Of a stretch of 64,000 nt of DNA, positions 36,474 through 47,784 are shown one piece after another. The stretch covers positions 14,116,001-14,180,000 of the forward strand of contig JAWHQI010000019.1 in assembly GCA_033032865.1 (NCBI GenBank), in the 5' to 3' direction. The notes beneath the pieces are model-generated. The model had not been told where the DNA came from, made no database searches, and saw only the letters and a list, made by a program, of their open reading frames with translations. Position 1 is the stretch's first letter; each line of letters begins with the position of its first letter. Origin of the DNA: Dactylorhiza incarnata (taxonomy: Eukaryota > Streptophyta > Magnoliopsida > Asparagales > Orchidaceae). The translations under genes and the position numbers were made by a program.

Positions 36474-37478
36474 TACTTTCTTTTTCTCCTTCGCTTTGTA
36501 TCGTTCTTTTTGCTCCTTTTGATACTTCGGGCACTAACTCCGAATGTGCCCGGTCTTTCTGCAATGGTAGCACTCTAGTGGTGGTCTTTCTACTTAGTCT
36601 TCACTTCCTTTTTCTTTCCTTGATGAAGAGGAAGATCCTTTTCGTCAAGCATCCTTTTGGAAGTATTTCTGGAAGGTGTTCCTTCTCTCCGGATTTCTGA
36701 TGAACTTCCTGAAGTTCTTCACCGGGAGACCTTCTTCATCTTCATCATCATCTTTGATGCTCTTCTTCTTTGATTTTAGTACCATCGCCTTTTTCTTTGG
36801 CTCTTTGTTGTATTCATCGTGTTAAATCTGGAGTTCTACCTCATGGGTTTTGAGATTCCCAATAAGGTTCTCGATCTGGAGCATTCTCAGATTGTGCGAC
36901 TCTGAGATGGCCGTCACCTTTGGATTGAACCTTGGAGGTAGAGAGCGAAGAATTTTTCTGACCAAGTCCCCGTCTTAGTAGATCTTTCCAAGTGCTTTTG
37001 AAGCGTTGATGATCTTAGTAAAGCGTGTGTACATCGAGTTGATGTCCTCTTCGGTATCCATCCTGAATTTTTCATATTCAGACTCCAGTTGGAATAGCTC
37101 TGCATCTTTTACCTGCGATGTACCTTCATGAGTAACTTTCAATTGATTCCAAATATAATAAGCAGTTACACATGCAAAAATTCTATTAAACTCAGTTCTA
37201 TTTAAAGCGCAATATGAAGCATTCATTGCCTTAGCATTATTTTTGCACCTTAGTTTATCGTTATCATCCCATTTATCCTTATGTTTTAGTAAAGTCGCCT
37301 CTCCCACTACAATTATAGGAGGAGAGTACCGAACCTCTACCATGCTCCACACTTCCACATCCATGGTCATAAGAAAACACATCATCCGATTTTTCCAGTA
37401 GTTGAAATCTGACCCAGAAAAAAGAGATGGTCGACTAACACCCTGACCCTCCGGAAAAGCGAGATCATGAGATGTCAT
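36474..37478 (-). pseudogene. gag: SIRE 2 gag
   Basis: Starts at 37478 (MTSHDLAFPEGQG), parallel to the SIRE 1 gag. It has the same UBN2 fold words (NYWKNRMMCFL, SMYTRFTKI), the linker RKFIRNPERR and a CCHC knuckle with CYHCRKTGH near 36550-36570. A frameshift at about 36975 and further stops break it. Two gag starts with nearly the same N-terminus in one 7-kb stretch are what shows two elements here. Confidence 0.85.
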
Positions 37479-37512
37479 TATTCCCGATTGTTAAGCCGAT
37501 TGGAATAAAACT

Positions 37513-37524
37513 GCTCTGATACCA
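37513..37524 (-). promoter_or_regulatory. Primer-binding site of SIRE 2
   Basis: Minus strand TGGTATCAGAGC two bases after the LTR end. Confidence 0.9.
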
Positions 37525-38180
37525 CTTGTTGGATCGGTAGGCACCCTTAGAGGGGGGTGAATAAGGGTTTTAAAACTTTTTCTTATATTTAGAATATCTT
37601 GAAATAATAAGAGATTAAGATGGTGAGAAATCAAACAAACTAAGTAAAATAAAATAGAGACATGTTTTATTAATATGAAATATGGGTTTACAAAAGTTGA
37701 TTTCTATAACACTAGAAATCGGTGGCGAATAATAATAAACTCCTTTTGTTTTCTATCTCGACTCGCATCCCCACGAACCGGTGGCCCTAACCTATCCTTC
37801 CCCAGATTTGGCCTCAAGCCGCTCTAGCCAATCCAACCTCGGATATGGCCTTGAGCACCCCCTAGACCTAACCTAGATCTAGTCGCCAACACGAGGCGAA
37901 TTTCTTCCCTAAGTCCTACCCATACCTTGTCGCCAACACGAGGCAAATTCTCTAGCGGTTTACAAAGAATATGAAATGATAATAATAGAAAATCCCTCTT
38001 GAAGAACTTCTGAAGTTGGAGACGATGATCCGCTGTAGAATAAGCGTTGTTGAAGCGGACGTCGTGTGGATTCGGCGTGAAGAAGTCCTCCTTCAGAAAT
38101 TCGTAGAGCTTTGGTGGGAGAACACCTTTCGGCCAAATCAGGCTCTGGAATTCTAGCACTCAACCTCTCTCTCTAATGGT

Positions 38181-38190
38181 TGTTATAAAA
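38181..38190 (-). promoter_or_regulatory. TATA-like box of SIRE 2 LTR
   Basis: Minus strand TTTTATAACA at the place expected from the SIRE 1 LTR. Confidence 0.45.
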
Positions 38191-38217
38191 TGAGAGAGGA
38201 GGGGTCCTATTTCTAGC

Positions 38218-38445
38218 CTTAGCGCTAGCGCCTGTGCTAGCGCTACCGCCGGCGCTATCACATATTAGGACATATTCTGCGCGGAAGAATCTTCAATCCG
38301 AGAAAACATTTCTGTCTTGCCTCTTGTGCTTCGTGCTACATCCTGCGCTATCCATTGCCGCCTGGCGCTAGCGCCTTCTAAATGTGCTCCCGGGATTGCC
38401 CTAACCATCGCTAGCGCCGGGCGCTAGGTGCTACCGCCGACGCTA
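38218..38445 (-). repeat. U3 array of CTAGCGC words in SIRE 2 LTR
   Basis: CTTAGCGCTAGCGCCTG, GCTAGCGCTACCGCCGGCGC and GCGCTAGCGCC words, partly palindromic, just upstream of the TATA-like box. Confidence 0.8.
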
Positions 38446-38607
38446 GTGGGCATGTTGGATTTATTGGCTCAATTTTGGGGGCAACCTTCTTATGTTATCC
38501 TTGAGTCATATGGAATTTGTTTCCTGCACACTTAAACACACAAGATCAAATACACATAGGATTTGTTATTCTCAAACCTAGGAGATGCGGAAGACCATGT
38601 TCCAACA

Positions 38608-38999
38608 TCAAGATCTCCAAAAGATTTGGTTTGGTTCTAAGAGTCTCCTTATCAAAAGACTCGGTCTCTGGTTCTAAGAGTCTTCTTATCAAAAGACTTA
38701 GTGGTTCTAAGAGTCTCCTTATCAGAAGACTCGGGCACTGTGATAGTGTATTCCTATCAAGATGGTAGAAGAATGGACTACCCAGATTTTGGGGAACCAT
38801 TATCGCTTTTGTGTCTTCTGTGTTATGAATTTTCTGTGATTTCCTCTTGTCTACTTTTATTATTTTGTGATTGCTTTAATTCTGGTAGGAATCTTGGATG
38901 CTTAGGAATTATACTTATTTCATTGTGTATTTAATAAAACTTTTAAATCTCTATTCACCCCCTATAGAGAATTCTCAGCAGAGTTACTTTGCACTTTCA
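38608..38999 (+). repeat. C3 5' LTR, 3'-terminal 392 bp
   Basis: Matches the end of the 3' LTR, including repeated GGTTCTAAGAGTCTCCTTAT units (38635-38735) and the end GCACTTTCA. Its left part was displaced by the Sirevirus insertion. Confidence 0.85.
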
Positions 39000-39001
39000 A
39001 T

Positions 39002-39013
39002 TGGTATCAGAGC
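39002..39013 (+). promoter_or_regulatory. Primer-binding site of C3
   Basis: TGGTATCAGAGC two bases after the LTR end. Confidence 0.9.
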
Positions 39014-39095
39014 TATGTTGATCAGAAAAAGGTTAACACCTTGATCAAAAAACCCTCTCACTCATAATTTTATATTTCAAAAGTTTTCTAAGAAA

Positions 39096-41109
39096 ATGAG
39101 TTCCAAGGACTATGCATCCACTAGACCACCAATGTGTAACCTGTACAAGTTTACACTCTGGAAGGCCGGAATAAAATTATACATGAATTCTATTGATGAA
39201 GGCATTTTCAATTCTATTTTGAGAGAACCACCAATGCCTTTCAAAAAGGATGTCAGTGGGAACTCAACACTAGAACTTGTTCCCAGGGAAAATGGACAGA
39301 AGGAGGAAAAAAATAAAAGACTGGGATGCCAAGACAATGAATATCTTGGTATCCACTATGTCAGATGACATATTTCAGAAAGTGGCTGAATGTCAGTTTG
39401 CAAAAGATATCTGAGATTCGCTATCCAGAATAGTTGAAGAAAGTTCTGATGAAAGGAAGGACATGAAGTCTCTTCTCATATCCCAATATGAGAACTTTCA
39501 GAAGAAGTCTGAAGAAAGTATTGCTGAAATGTATGAAAGGCTCAACATCATAATCAATGAGCTCAAAGGACTGAACAAGGGGATCTCATTGACTTAGATA
39601 AATGACAAGTTACTCATGTGCTTCCCAAGCACTTGAGATTCAAGGATCTGGGCCATCAGAGAGTCTAGATGTCACAGGGGCATCTCTACAGATGCCCTAC
39701 TAGGCAAGCTGAAGTCCTATGAGCTGCTGCTAAAACGTATAGCTGAGACAGACAGAAAAGAGAAAGTCTCAACTCCTAATGAAAGAACTATTGCATTGAA
39801 GGCAGCTGAAGGAGAGCCTTCAACCTCTAAAGAAGAGATGTTTAATCTCTTGGCCAGAAGGTTCTGCAGGTGGACCAAGACTGAGGACAAAACTAGTAAG
39901 AATGAGTACAAGAAGCAGACCTTCAGAAAGAAGGATAAGAAGAAAGGAAAAGGTTTCATAGCTGAAACCTGGAGTGACTCAGAATCTGAGTCAAGTTCCT
40001 CATCTAAAAGTGAGGAATAAGCTGCTGACGAAGCCTGTCTGATGGCTTTGGAGTCTTCCTCAGATGATGAAGAAGATCAGGTATCATATTTTGATAATTT
40101 TGATTTATCTTCCAATGAATTTAAATCTTGCTTTAAAGATTCCTGCAAAGATCAACTAGAGGCCGAAAATCAAATAAAAATACTTAGGAGAGAGTTAGAA
40201 TAACTGAAAAGTAAAAGACTAGACGAAAATCATCACTATGTTAATTATCAACTTAGGATTGAGGTAGGAAAGCTAGAAATACAAATAGATAAGATAAATG
40301 ATGAAAATCTAAACCTAAAGGAAGAGCTTAGAAATGCAAAAGCCTTTGAAGATTCACTCAATGGGAGGAGTAAAAAACTAAAAGATATCTCAGAGAATCT
40401 CTCTAGGAGATTCAAATATCTTGGATTAGGAGCACATCCATCAATCAGTAATGGATCTTCCAGCAAACCTACATGGGAGAATCCAGTAGTATTTGTTAGA
40501 TCTAGTGAGAATCAAGTAAATGAAACCAATAAAATTTTTGAAGAATTACATGGTTATCCTGATAAAGTTATAGTATTCAATAAGGTGAACATCAATAATC
40601 AACAAGGAATAGTAGACAAACATCATTTAGAAAAATCCATAAACAACAATCAATTGTTGAACAAAAGGAACTATGTGTCGAATGCAAATCGACGCAACCT
40701 TGAAGTTACGTCGAATCTAATTCGACGGAATTTTGCAAATGCTTTGACATCAATTCGAAGCAGGTATGAAGGTGCGTCGAATTATACTCGACGTAACCAG
40801 AAACCTACATCAATTGTTTATATAGGCAACTTTGCAGGCACGTCGAATTCCTTTCGACGCAACCCTATAATTGCGTCGACTTCTACTCGACGTATGTTTC
40901 CAGAAAACTTTTTAAGAAATTTCAATTCTTGATTCTCTCCTGCACACTCACACTTTAATTCTAAATGTTATTATAGATGTAAAAGTGGACACAATGTTAA
41001 AACTTGTTGGTTTACCAGACTACCACTCTACCATCCTAAGGGGTATCATGAAAGGTCTGCTTACACTTTCATTTCACCATTCAAGGTAGAAGCAATGGAC
41101 CTAAGGTAA
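39096..41109 (+). pseudogene. gag: C3 gag, long, with coiled coil and altered zinc knuckle
   Basis: Starts at 39096 (MSSKDYASTRPP). A frameshift at about 39310 and several stops (for example near 39411, 39596 and 40018) break it. Parts in order: gag fold (LYMNSIDEGIFN, VAECQFAKDI), basic stretch (YKKQTFRKKDKKKGKG), acidic serine stretch (SESESSSSSKSEE), coiled coil (40140-40420), a region encoding the CGTCGA/TCGACG words (40677-40895), then a knuckle CYYRCKSGHNVKTCW in which the second zinc Cys is Arg. The frame ends at 41109 without reaching protease or pol. The length is typical of Sirevirus-like gag. Confidence 0.75.
40677..40895 (+). repeat. CGTCGAAT/ATTCGACG inverted words inside C3 gag
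   Basis: About six pairs such as CGTCGAATCTAATTCGACGG and CGTCGAATTATACTCGACG, each coding Arg-Arg-Asn or similar. The same type of word fills the C3 LTR. Confidence 0.8.
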
Positions 41110-42067
41110 TCTAGGTCCCTACTGATGTTTGAGTTACATGTGCGGGATAGATATCATAGGACAACCCAACTAAAGGAAGGGTATTGTAGATATAATGGAC
41201 TTTAATTTTAGTTAGAGTTACATGTGCAGGATGTACCTTTGACCTTCTTTCTGGAGAAGCAGAAGCAGAGCTATTTGATAGAGAAATAAAAGAGATATTG
41301 TTGGAAAAGTACTGATGTGTAAAGTCTCTGCTCATGATGCAATATCCAGAGTTGGTATTAAAGCAGACAGATAACAAAGCCTGGATTCCAAAAAGAATGA
41401 TCTCCTTCACCTTTTCCACAAGTTGAGGCAGTACAGATGGTCACAAGCACATTCTCAACTCTTATGAATGAGCATGCTTTTCAAATTCAAACAACCTTTG
41501 AACCCATGCAAACTCAGCTTAATGCAGTCACTGTCTCTGTACAGTCCTTGCAAACAAGAATGTCTAGGCTCTGTGACTAAGTCATTCTTAACCTCCCTTT
41601 CTAATGAGGTTAAGAAGGGGGGAAACATGAGGAGGATCAGGAGGATTAGGTTGATAAACATGGGGAGTTTGAGATTGAACATGTTGAACAAGGTGCACAT
41701 ATTCAGGGGGAGATTGAGATTGAACATGTTGAACAAGGTGCACATATTCAAGGGGAGGAAGATGTTCATCAAACTCCTAATCAAGTTAAACTTGAAGATG
41801 ATGATGAGTCACCTCTACAATTTGCAAAGATTTGAAAGAATTCTTTACAGACTAGAAACAAGAAGTTAAGAACAATGAAAGAAAGGCTGAATGCTGATGC
41901 TGAATTTGTAAAGGGCAAAGTTTAAAATTATATCTTGAAGACACAAGTTTTCATTTGTCTGCTCATGGTTTCTTCTTTCTCTTTATTTTTAAATGATGTA
42001 CATTTTTGTGTTATTCCTTTATTCTGTAAAATCACTTTAAACAATTTGTAAAATTTGTTAAGATAAA
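41110..42067 (+). other. C3 region between gag and polypurine tract, no pol
   Basis: Broken frames only. It encodes a Gln/Met-rich helix-like stretch (about 41430-41580) and an acidic tail with a 45-bp direct duplication at 41671-41757 (unit starts GAGATTGAACATGTTGAACA). No integrase, RT or RNase H word is seen. Confidence 0.65.
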
Positions 42068-42076
42068 TAAGGGGCT
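42068..42076 (+). promoter_or_regulatory. Polypurine tract of C3
   Basis: ATAAGGGGCT directly precedes the 3' LTR start TGTTGGG. Confidence 0.7.
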
Positions 42077-42267
42077 TGTTGGGAAAAACTCTTTTTGATT
42101 TAACTTAACAAATTAACTATATGTGATTTTACTCCCTAGGTTACCCATGTTGTATAGTAAGGGTAATTTTGTCATAGAAGTCTTAGGAAGTCAGTTGAGT
42201 CGAAGTCAGTTTAGTCAAAGTTATGAGAAAGGCAAACTGAAATCATGAAGAAAATTATCCAGAGTAA

Positions 42268-42630
42268 TTATGCGTCGACTAGAAGTCGACGCAATGTCAA
42301 CTGAAAGTCGACGTTACTCCGACTAGATATAAGCGCATCTTCAGAAGTTCAGTCGACGCTTCATTTGATTGGTAGTCGACGCAACGTCGACTAGAGATCG
42401 ACATAGAGGACAAAAGTCGATGCATACATTCTTTCAAGATGAAGTCGACGCAACATCGATTATTATTCTACGCAGAAGCCAGAAGTTGAAGTCCGCAAAT
42501 GCGTCGATAAGAAATCGACGCCAAGTCGATAGAATAATTCATTTCAAATCTGTGAAGCAGATATCGACGTAGCTTCTAAATGAATTCAAAGGCAAGTCAA
42601 TATGAAGTCAGAAGGAATTCGACGCAACGT
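42268..42630 (+). repeat. U3 array of GCGTCGA-N6-TCGACGC hairpin words
   Basis: GCGTCGACTAGAAGTCGACG at about 42269 and at least eight more related words to 42630, upstream of the TATA box. Many form short hairpins. Confidence 0.85.
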
Positions 42631-42861
42631 CGAATACAGTTAAAGAATTGGAAACTTCTTGGAATGGATTCTGAAGATTATTCAGAATGTATATATGGAA
42701 AATATTTGAATCCTAATGGGACGCACCAGGATATAAAGAGAAAGAAATGTATTAAAGATTCAGAGGTGATATAATTGGAAGATATATTAAAGATATTGAT
42801 GGGCTGTCAACATAATACTAATCGATCAGAAGGGGAATAGATTCAATTCAAAATTGATAGA

Positions 42862-42877
42862 GGTTTATATACATAAA
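42862..42877 (+). promoter_or_regulatory. TATA box of C3 LTR
   Basis: GTTTATATACATAAAG, 30-50 bp before the CT run. Confidence 0.5.
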
Positions 42878-42904
42878 GGATCCGAAAAAGGGATTAACTG
42901 TTCT

Positions 42905-42910
<6 letters not shown>

Positions 42911-42953
<43 letters not shown>
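42911..42953. repeat. TC microsatellite in C3 LTR leader
   Basis: About 21 TC units, just downstream of the TATA box, so probably in the transcript leader. Confidence 0.9.
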
Positions 42954-42956
<3 letters not shown>

Positions 42957-43674
42957 TCTACCCGACAGATTTTTGTACAGCAGTTCTACCTCAAGATGCA
43001 GAAAGCTTCTTCTTCCTCTCTCTCTGAAAGAAGCTCATCAAAGATAAAGAGATCAATCTGAAGGAATGGATCAATGCATATAATCCTTGCACCTTCTTCT
43101 AACCAAGGATTCATCATCTTACAAAGTATCCAGAACACTTAGTGCCTTGAATTCTCAGCGCTGCTGAAAGAGGATTCAAATCAAGATTACACTTCATCTT
43201 CTTCTTACTTTAATTCTTATTTCTGTAAACAAAGTAAATAGTTTTAAGAATCCCTCTTCAAAGGATTCAGTCTTGGTTCAAGATCGCCTTATCAAAAGAT
43301 CTGGTTTGGTTCAAGATCTCCTTATCAAAAGATTTGATTTGGTTCTAAGAGTCTCCTTATCAAAAGACTCAGTGGTTCTAAGAGTTTACATATCAAAAGA
43401 CTCAGACATTGTGATACTGTATTCTTACCATGGTGGTAAAAGAGTGGACTACCCAGATTTTGGAGAACTATTATAGCTTTTGTGTCTTTTGTGTTATGAA
43501 TTTTCTGTGAGTGTCTCTTGTCTACTTTTATTTTTCTATGATTGATTTAATTATGGTAGTGATCTTGGATGCTTAGGAATTACACTTAATTCTCTGTGTA
43601 CATTTTAATAAAAGTTTTTAAATCTCTATTCACCCCCTCTAGAGAATTCTGATGGGAGTTACTGTTCACTTTCA

Positions 43675-45090
43675 TATGGAATATTACCTCAATCATCTTA
43701 AGTTATTCAGTGAGCGACACATTGAATTTATGAAACTTAGACTTATAGATCAGGTGAGGGTATATTAGTCTAGCATTTAGAGTTCCCATGAGCGGGATCA
43801 TCTTCACCACATCACTATTTAGGTGGAGATGAAGCATATGTTGTGTTAGAGGTATTTACCTGCACCGTAACGGAGTTGCTTGCTCGATCAATTATTTACC
43901 CTTCGATAAGGACCATATTCGTCGTTGAGTACAATGATCATTTTGATTAGTTGTGATGAGTGACATCCGAGAGGAGCCATCTATAACCACCTCTCGATTT
44001 TGGTCTGGACTCCGATCTGAAATACATACTAAGTTGGCTTATCACCGCTCGGAGCCCCTTGAGCAGACATATTAGTTCGCCCTTCAACATGAACAGTCCT
44101 TGAGATCCGCTAGAGTTTGCCGACTGGATTTACACCTTGATCACCCCATGAGTCCTTCCCGTATTGAGGTCACCACTTGGTCTACCATTGTCCTTTCGGA
44201 CACGATAGAAATGAAACCTGGTATGTTTTTCTCTCACACCGGTGAGTGGCCCGTCATTTAATTCTGATTCATTTCCTTTGTTCCCGTCTGAGAGCGACCC
44301 TGAGTGCTCTAGTGATCCTATTGTGATGTGTTCTTACCCTATCCCCTGTAGCGACTTCGTTACTGCTGCGATCATTAACTCCCCCTTGCGAGCATGCTTA
44401 CCTGAGCTTCCTCATATTGTCATGGCGAGTCATATCCCGAGTGAAGGTCGAGTGCATAGTTTTGATTTTGTAGTTTCTGTCTCTCTTCCTCTCGAGGAAA
44501 CTACTATTATCAATGACACACATCTCAAGTATCATCCAGCTATGAATAAATTCTTTGATGAGCCCCCCCCCCCCCCCCCCCCCCCGTTATGAGTTTTGGA
44601 GAGCTACTTGACTAGTTCTTGCTTTTAGGAGACATTCAACCCATCCCGATGTTACATCCTTGTGTCCTTGTCTCACATGTACTTTTAGATCATCACGTTC
44701 ACAATGAATTTATTTACGTACCACCATGTGAACCACCTGATTTTCATCTTTATGTCAGTACCTTCGACATTCTTTCGGGAGATTACCTCCATGATGAATT
44801 TTTTTTATCGACCACCCGATGAGCCTCCTGATGATTTTCATCCCTTAGGAGACAATGGACATATCATGATTTCATAGCTCATTGCCGATGTCTCACTTAG
44901 TCAGTTGGGTGGTCTCCATACACTTGATAAATTTTTCAACACCCCGCCCAAAGAACCTCCAGATAAACCACCCATCCTTAGGGTCTTCCACCACTATATA
45001 ATGTATGCATTTGGCAGTCTGTCGTGTCGGTCATCATTTATTTGCATCTGTTGCATGATTTGCATGTCATATTCTGATGTAAAGTTATAT
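43675..45090. other. Unassigned decayed DNA, coding-like on plus strand
   Basis: One 116-codon frame (44242-44592) and shorter ones. They are rich in Pro, Ser and Asp, and words like FDEPPP and PPKEPPDKPP recur (44560, 44950). I recognise no domain. It may be part of the gypsy element whose integrase end follows. It contains the poly-C run 44563-44585. Confidence 0.35.
44563..44585. repeat. Poly-C tract, 23 bases
   Basis: Uninterrupted C run coding Pro in one frame; the length may not be exact because such runs are hard to sequence. Confidence 0.9.
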
Positions 45091-45350
45091 TAAATAATGA
45101 ACATTTTAAAACTTGCGTCGGTAATCACATGGGAAAACACATATTCAAAGAAGGTGGTTGGGTGATGACTTGCATATTATTTGAGAAGTTCTCATTGGGT
45201 ACAACTATGAATCTTTCTACTAGGAGAATAGGTCCATACACTATCATGAGAGAATTCGAGTCAAATTTCTTTGAGCTTGATATTCCTAAGAATATGTGTA
45301 GTTATCTGTATTCAATGTAGATGATTTAACTCTAGATGTGGAGCCACCTA
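45091..45350 (+). pseudogene. pol: Ty3/gypsy integrase C-terminal remnant
   Basis: The plus frame at 45129-45320 reads GGWVMTCILFEKFSLGTTMN, then RRIGPYTIMREFESN and FELDIPKNM, the usual wording of the GPF/Y-like C-terminal module of plant gypsy integrases (basic Arg-Arg-Ile-Gly-Pro turn, then Leu/Ile-Pro). It is followed after a stop by VEDLTL-like wording in another frame. Upstream catalytic parts are not recognisable. This is the oldest recognisable layer in the window and was probably the host DNA for C3 and LARD 2. Confidence 0.65.
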
Positions 45351-47510
45351 GTTTTAGACTTTTAACCTTCCCTTTAAGCTTCAGTTTCCATCATCATTAT
45401 AGCTTCTCCTATACCCAGCCTCCAATACAGCTCTACCCATCACCATTGTTTCCCTACCCTTCATTCTTATGGCGGCTTACTTGGTGTGTTGTACCCTTAG
45501 CTATTTCAATGGTATGATGACCTTATGCAAAGGCAACCCTTACCTGGAGCGACAAAGAGTCTTGTCTGGCTTGCTTTGAGATCATGTAGTCTCCATTCAT
45601 CAGAGATGTATGCTTCTGAGCTGGGGATATTGATGGAGACCGTTCACGCATCATGTGAGATATTATTGAGTCGACCCATTTTGGATTGTCAGATGAACGA
45701 TCCGAGCCTCGTGATCCGACCGACTCGAATTTTTTTATTTTTATGCATTTTCTTTTAAAGTTTTTTTAGTTTTATTTTAAGAGTTAGGTTAAATTATTCG
45801 TCCGACAATCGTGACCATCATATAACTATAACCTAATTCCCACCACCTACCTTTATATCACTTGTGGCAGCCAATTGGAAAGAAGAAACCGCTCGGTCTT
45901 CCTTCGGTGCGACATCGAAGGATCTCGCAAGGTGCGATGCCTCCGTTTCCGCCTCTAGGGGGTGCGACAAGCCCCCTTCCGCCAGGCCCCCAACATCTAC
46001 CTCCTCCGCTGGTGCCGACGAAAGCTCTGCCATCCTTCGCAGTCTCCATCGTTCCCATCGGCGCCGATTGCGGCCTTCCACGACCACAAAAATCCTCACC
46101 GCCGCCAGATTCCCTCGGCTCCTCTGTTTACAAACAACACACAACCCACTTCCCCCTTTTTTCTACGTCCCCGCTTCACATCCCTCATGAGTCACGACAA
46201 ACCCACAACTATTCTCCTTCCAGCATCTATTTCCCCTCCCTTACTCCTTGATACATGCAGTTCACCTCCTCACAAGGTAGCCTCCCCACAAGCCTTGTTC
46301 TCCTCCCTCCTTGGACCCCTCCCGAGCCTCCCCACTTCATGGTTTACTGGTGAACATAAAAAAATTCCTACCCAGAAAATTACTAGGTTGCTGCCAACCA
46401 TTGGAATACCCTTCACAACAGTCGTTTATCTCTTTCCACAACTCCCGCATACATCTAGAACTTCACTCCTACCTATAACAACCCTCAAACTAACTCCCAT
46501 CTCCACCACATCTCCTACCCCATTGAAATCCACCCCAAACACTCCTTACCAGACATGACCAGCCCCTAGCACCCTCCTACAATCCTCCGGCCCCTCTAAA
46601 CAACCCCCAATATCCTTTTCCGTCCTAATTCAGCCTCAAACAACAACGTTTACATTTTCAGATAGCCACCACCTCCGCCGACATTAATTACTTGGTGAGA
46701 TTTTACTTTCTAGTGTTCATTTCTTCGCATTGTATGAATATCTTGTATTGCTAGTAATATTTGACTTAAATTAATTTGATTGTCGTATCTCTTTATTGAC
46801 GTGCAAAATCTATTAGCTTCGCATTTCAATTTCAGGCACTCTCAATTAATTTTGCAATAGTAACTTAATTAATAAACTTGAATGTTTGTGCATGACTGAG
46901 ATTCAAGGGGTAAGAATTTAAAATTAGTATTGTTTAATTAATTGCACGTCGGACATACTTGCAAGATTGAGATGTCACATTTGCATTAGAGTTTGTTGTG
47001 AGTATTGGATTGTGTGTTGCTTGGGTGCTTGCATTCATCCACATTTTCATTAGGGTTCATCAACGGTCCATTGTATTCGTCGTGTGCTAATTCATATTGC
47101 ATGCAGAGTTAGTGAATCACTAGACCACGCCCACCTAATGATTCGTCATGTGTCATTCGACAAAGGCTGTTATTGCGACACAGGCAAGAAACTCAATCGA
47201 CAGTCATTTTTCTGGTGCTACCAACAGTCTGTGCAAAAAAGTGTGCTTCTCGAAGATCGCTCTGAGAGGGCATCTAGGTGACCGCTCTAACTGAGCGCCT
47301 CTAGAACGCCCCTCGCGCGTCATAGAAGAATGCGACATTATCTACCGTCGAAGAACGCTTCCTCGCGCGCTCCAATTGGATGCTCCCAACATGCACCTAA
47401 GAGCATGCTTCAATGCGCCGGCAAAGAACGCTCCCTAGTGTGCTATGAACCCCCTCAAACCACCACCACTAAAGAATGCACCCTTGCACCTTTTGAAAAC
47501 AAAGTACTCG
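45351..47510. other. Unassigned sequence, perhaps decayed gypsy LTR
   Basis: Contains Pro-rich open frames at 45862-46558 without a known domain, a GTGAG splice-donor-like word at 46694, AT-rich stretches, and three diverged AGAACGC(T/C)(C/T)CCTCGCGCG-like words at 47303-47440. That motif style resembles LTR arrays. I cannot tell whether 45850-46700 was a host exon. Confidence 0.3.
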
Positions 47511-47784
47511 TGTAACATCCCAGTGCACGCTAGGCCCCTCATGAGTGTGTTGTGTCACCGGAGGTTGACTCAGACTCGGTAGAAGCCCTAGGACCCCGAG
47601 GTGATCAGGTTTGAGTCACGGTCAGCAAGTGATGATTAATTTACTTACCCTAATTGAAGCTTATTCTTGTGTTCTGTAGCTGAGTTTGAGCTTGGAATTT
47701 GGTAAACTTCAATACAATATCGACCTCCCATCCCGTCGATGGGCAGCAGCAGAGTAAGCTGCTTTAAGTCAAACTTACATTCGA

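Larger units (their letters stand above)
31238..38607 (-). mobile_element. SIRE 2, old Sirevirus (with 5' LTR 37527-38607)
   Basis: Contains 5' LTR, primer site, decayed gag, decayed pol and a 2-kb region before the shared 3' LTR. Several frameshifts and a lost catalytic residue mark it as older. It sits in the 5' LTR of the plus-strand C3 element: C3 sequence starts at 38608 in mid-LTR. Confidence 0.8.
37527..38607 (-). repeat. SIRE 2 5' LTR, 1081 bp
   Basis: Minus strand starts TGTTGGAACATGG at 38607 and ends GATCCAACA at 37527. Shares GTTTGAGAATAACAAATCC and other blocks with 30176-31237 but is clearly diverged. Confidence 0.85.
38608..43674 (+). mobile_element. C3, gag-only non-autonomous Ty1/copia element
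   Basis: 5' LTR fragment 38608-38999, primer site, gag, no pol, polypurine tract 42068-42076, 3' LTR 42077-43674. The interior is only 3.1 kb. The 5' LTR lacks its first part because SIRE 2 inserted there. The remaining 5' LTR matches 43305-43674. Gag style (long, coiled coil, acidic serine stretch) resembles Sireviruses. It would need pol proteins in trans. Confidence 0.8.
42077..43674 (+). repeat. C3 3' LTR, 1598 bp
   Basis: Starts TGTTGGGAAAAAC, ends CACTTTCA at 43674; the right flank begins TATGG. It contains the GTCGAC-type array, a TATA box at 42862-42877, a CT run and the GGTTCTAAGAGTCTCC repeat units also present at 38608-38999. Confidence 0.85.

Noticed and set aside
45962..46558. 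198-codon Pro/Ser-rich frame as a host gene
   Set aside because: Overlapping frames of equal length, no domain, no clear exon structure; left as unassigned.
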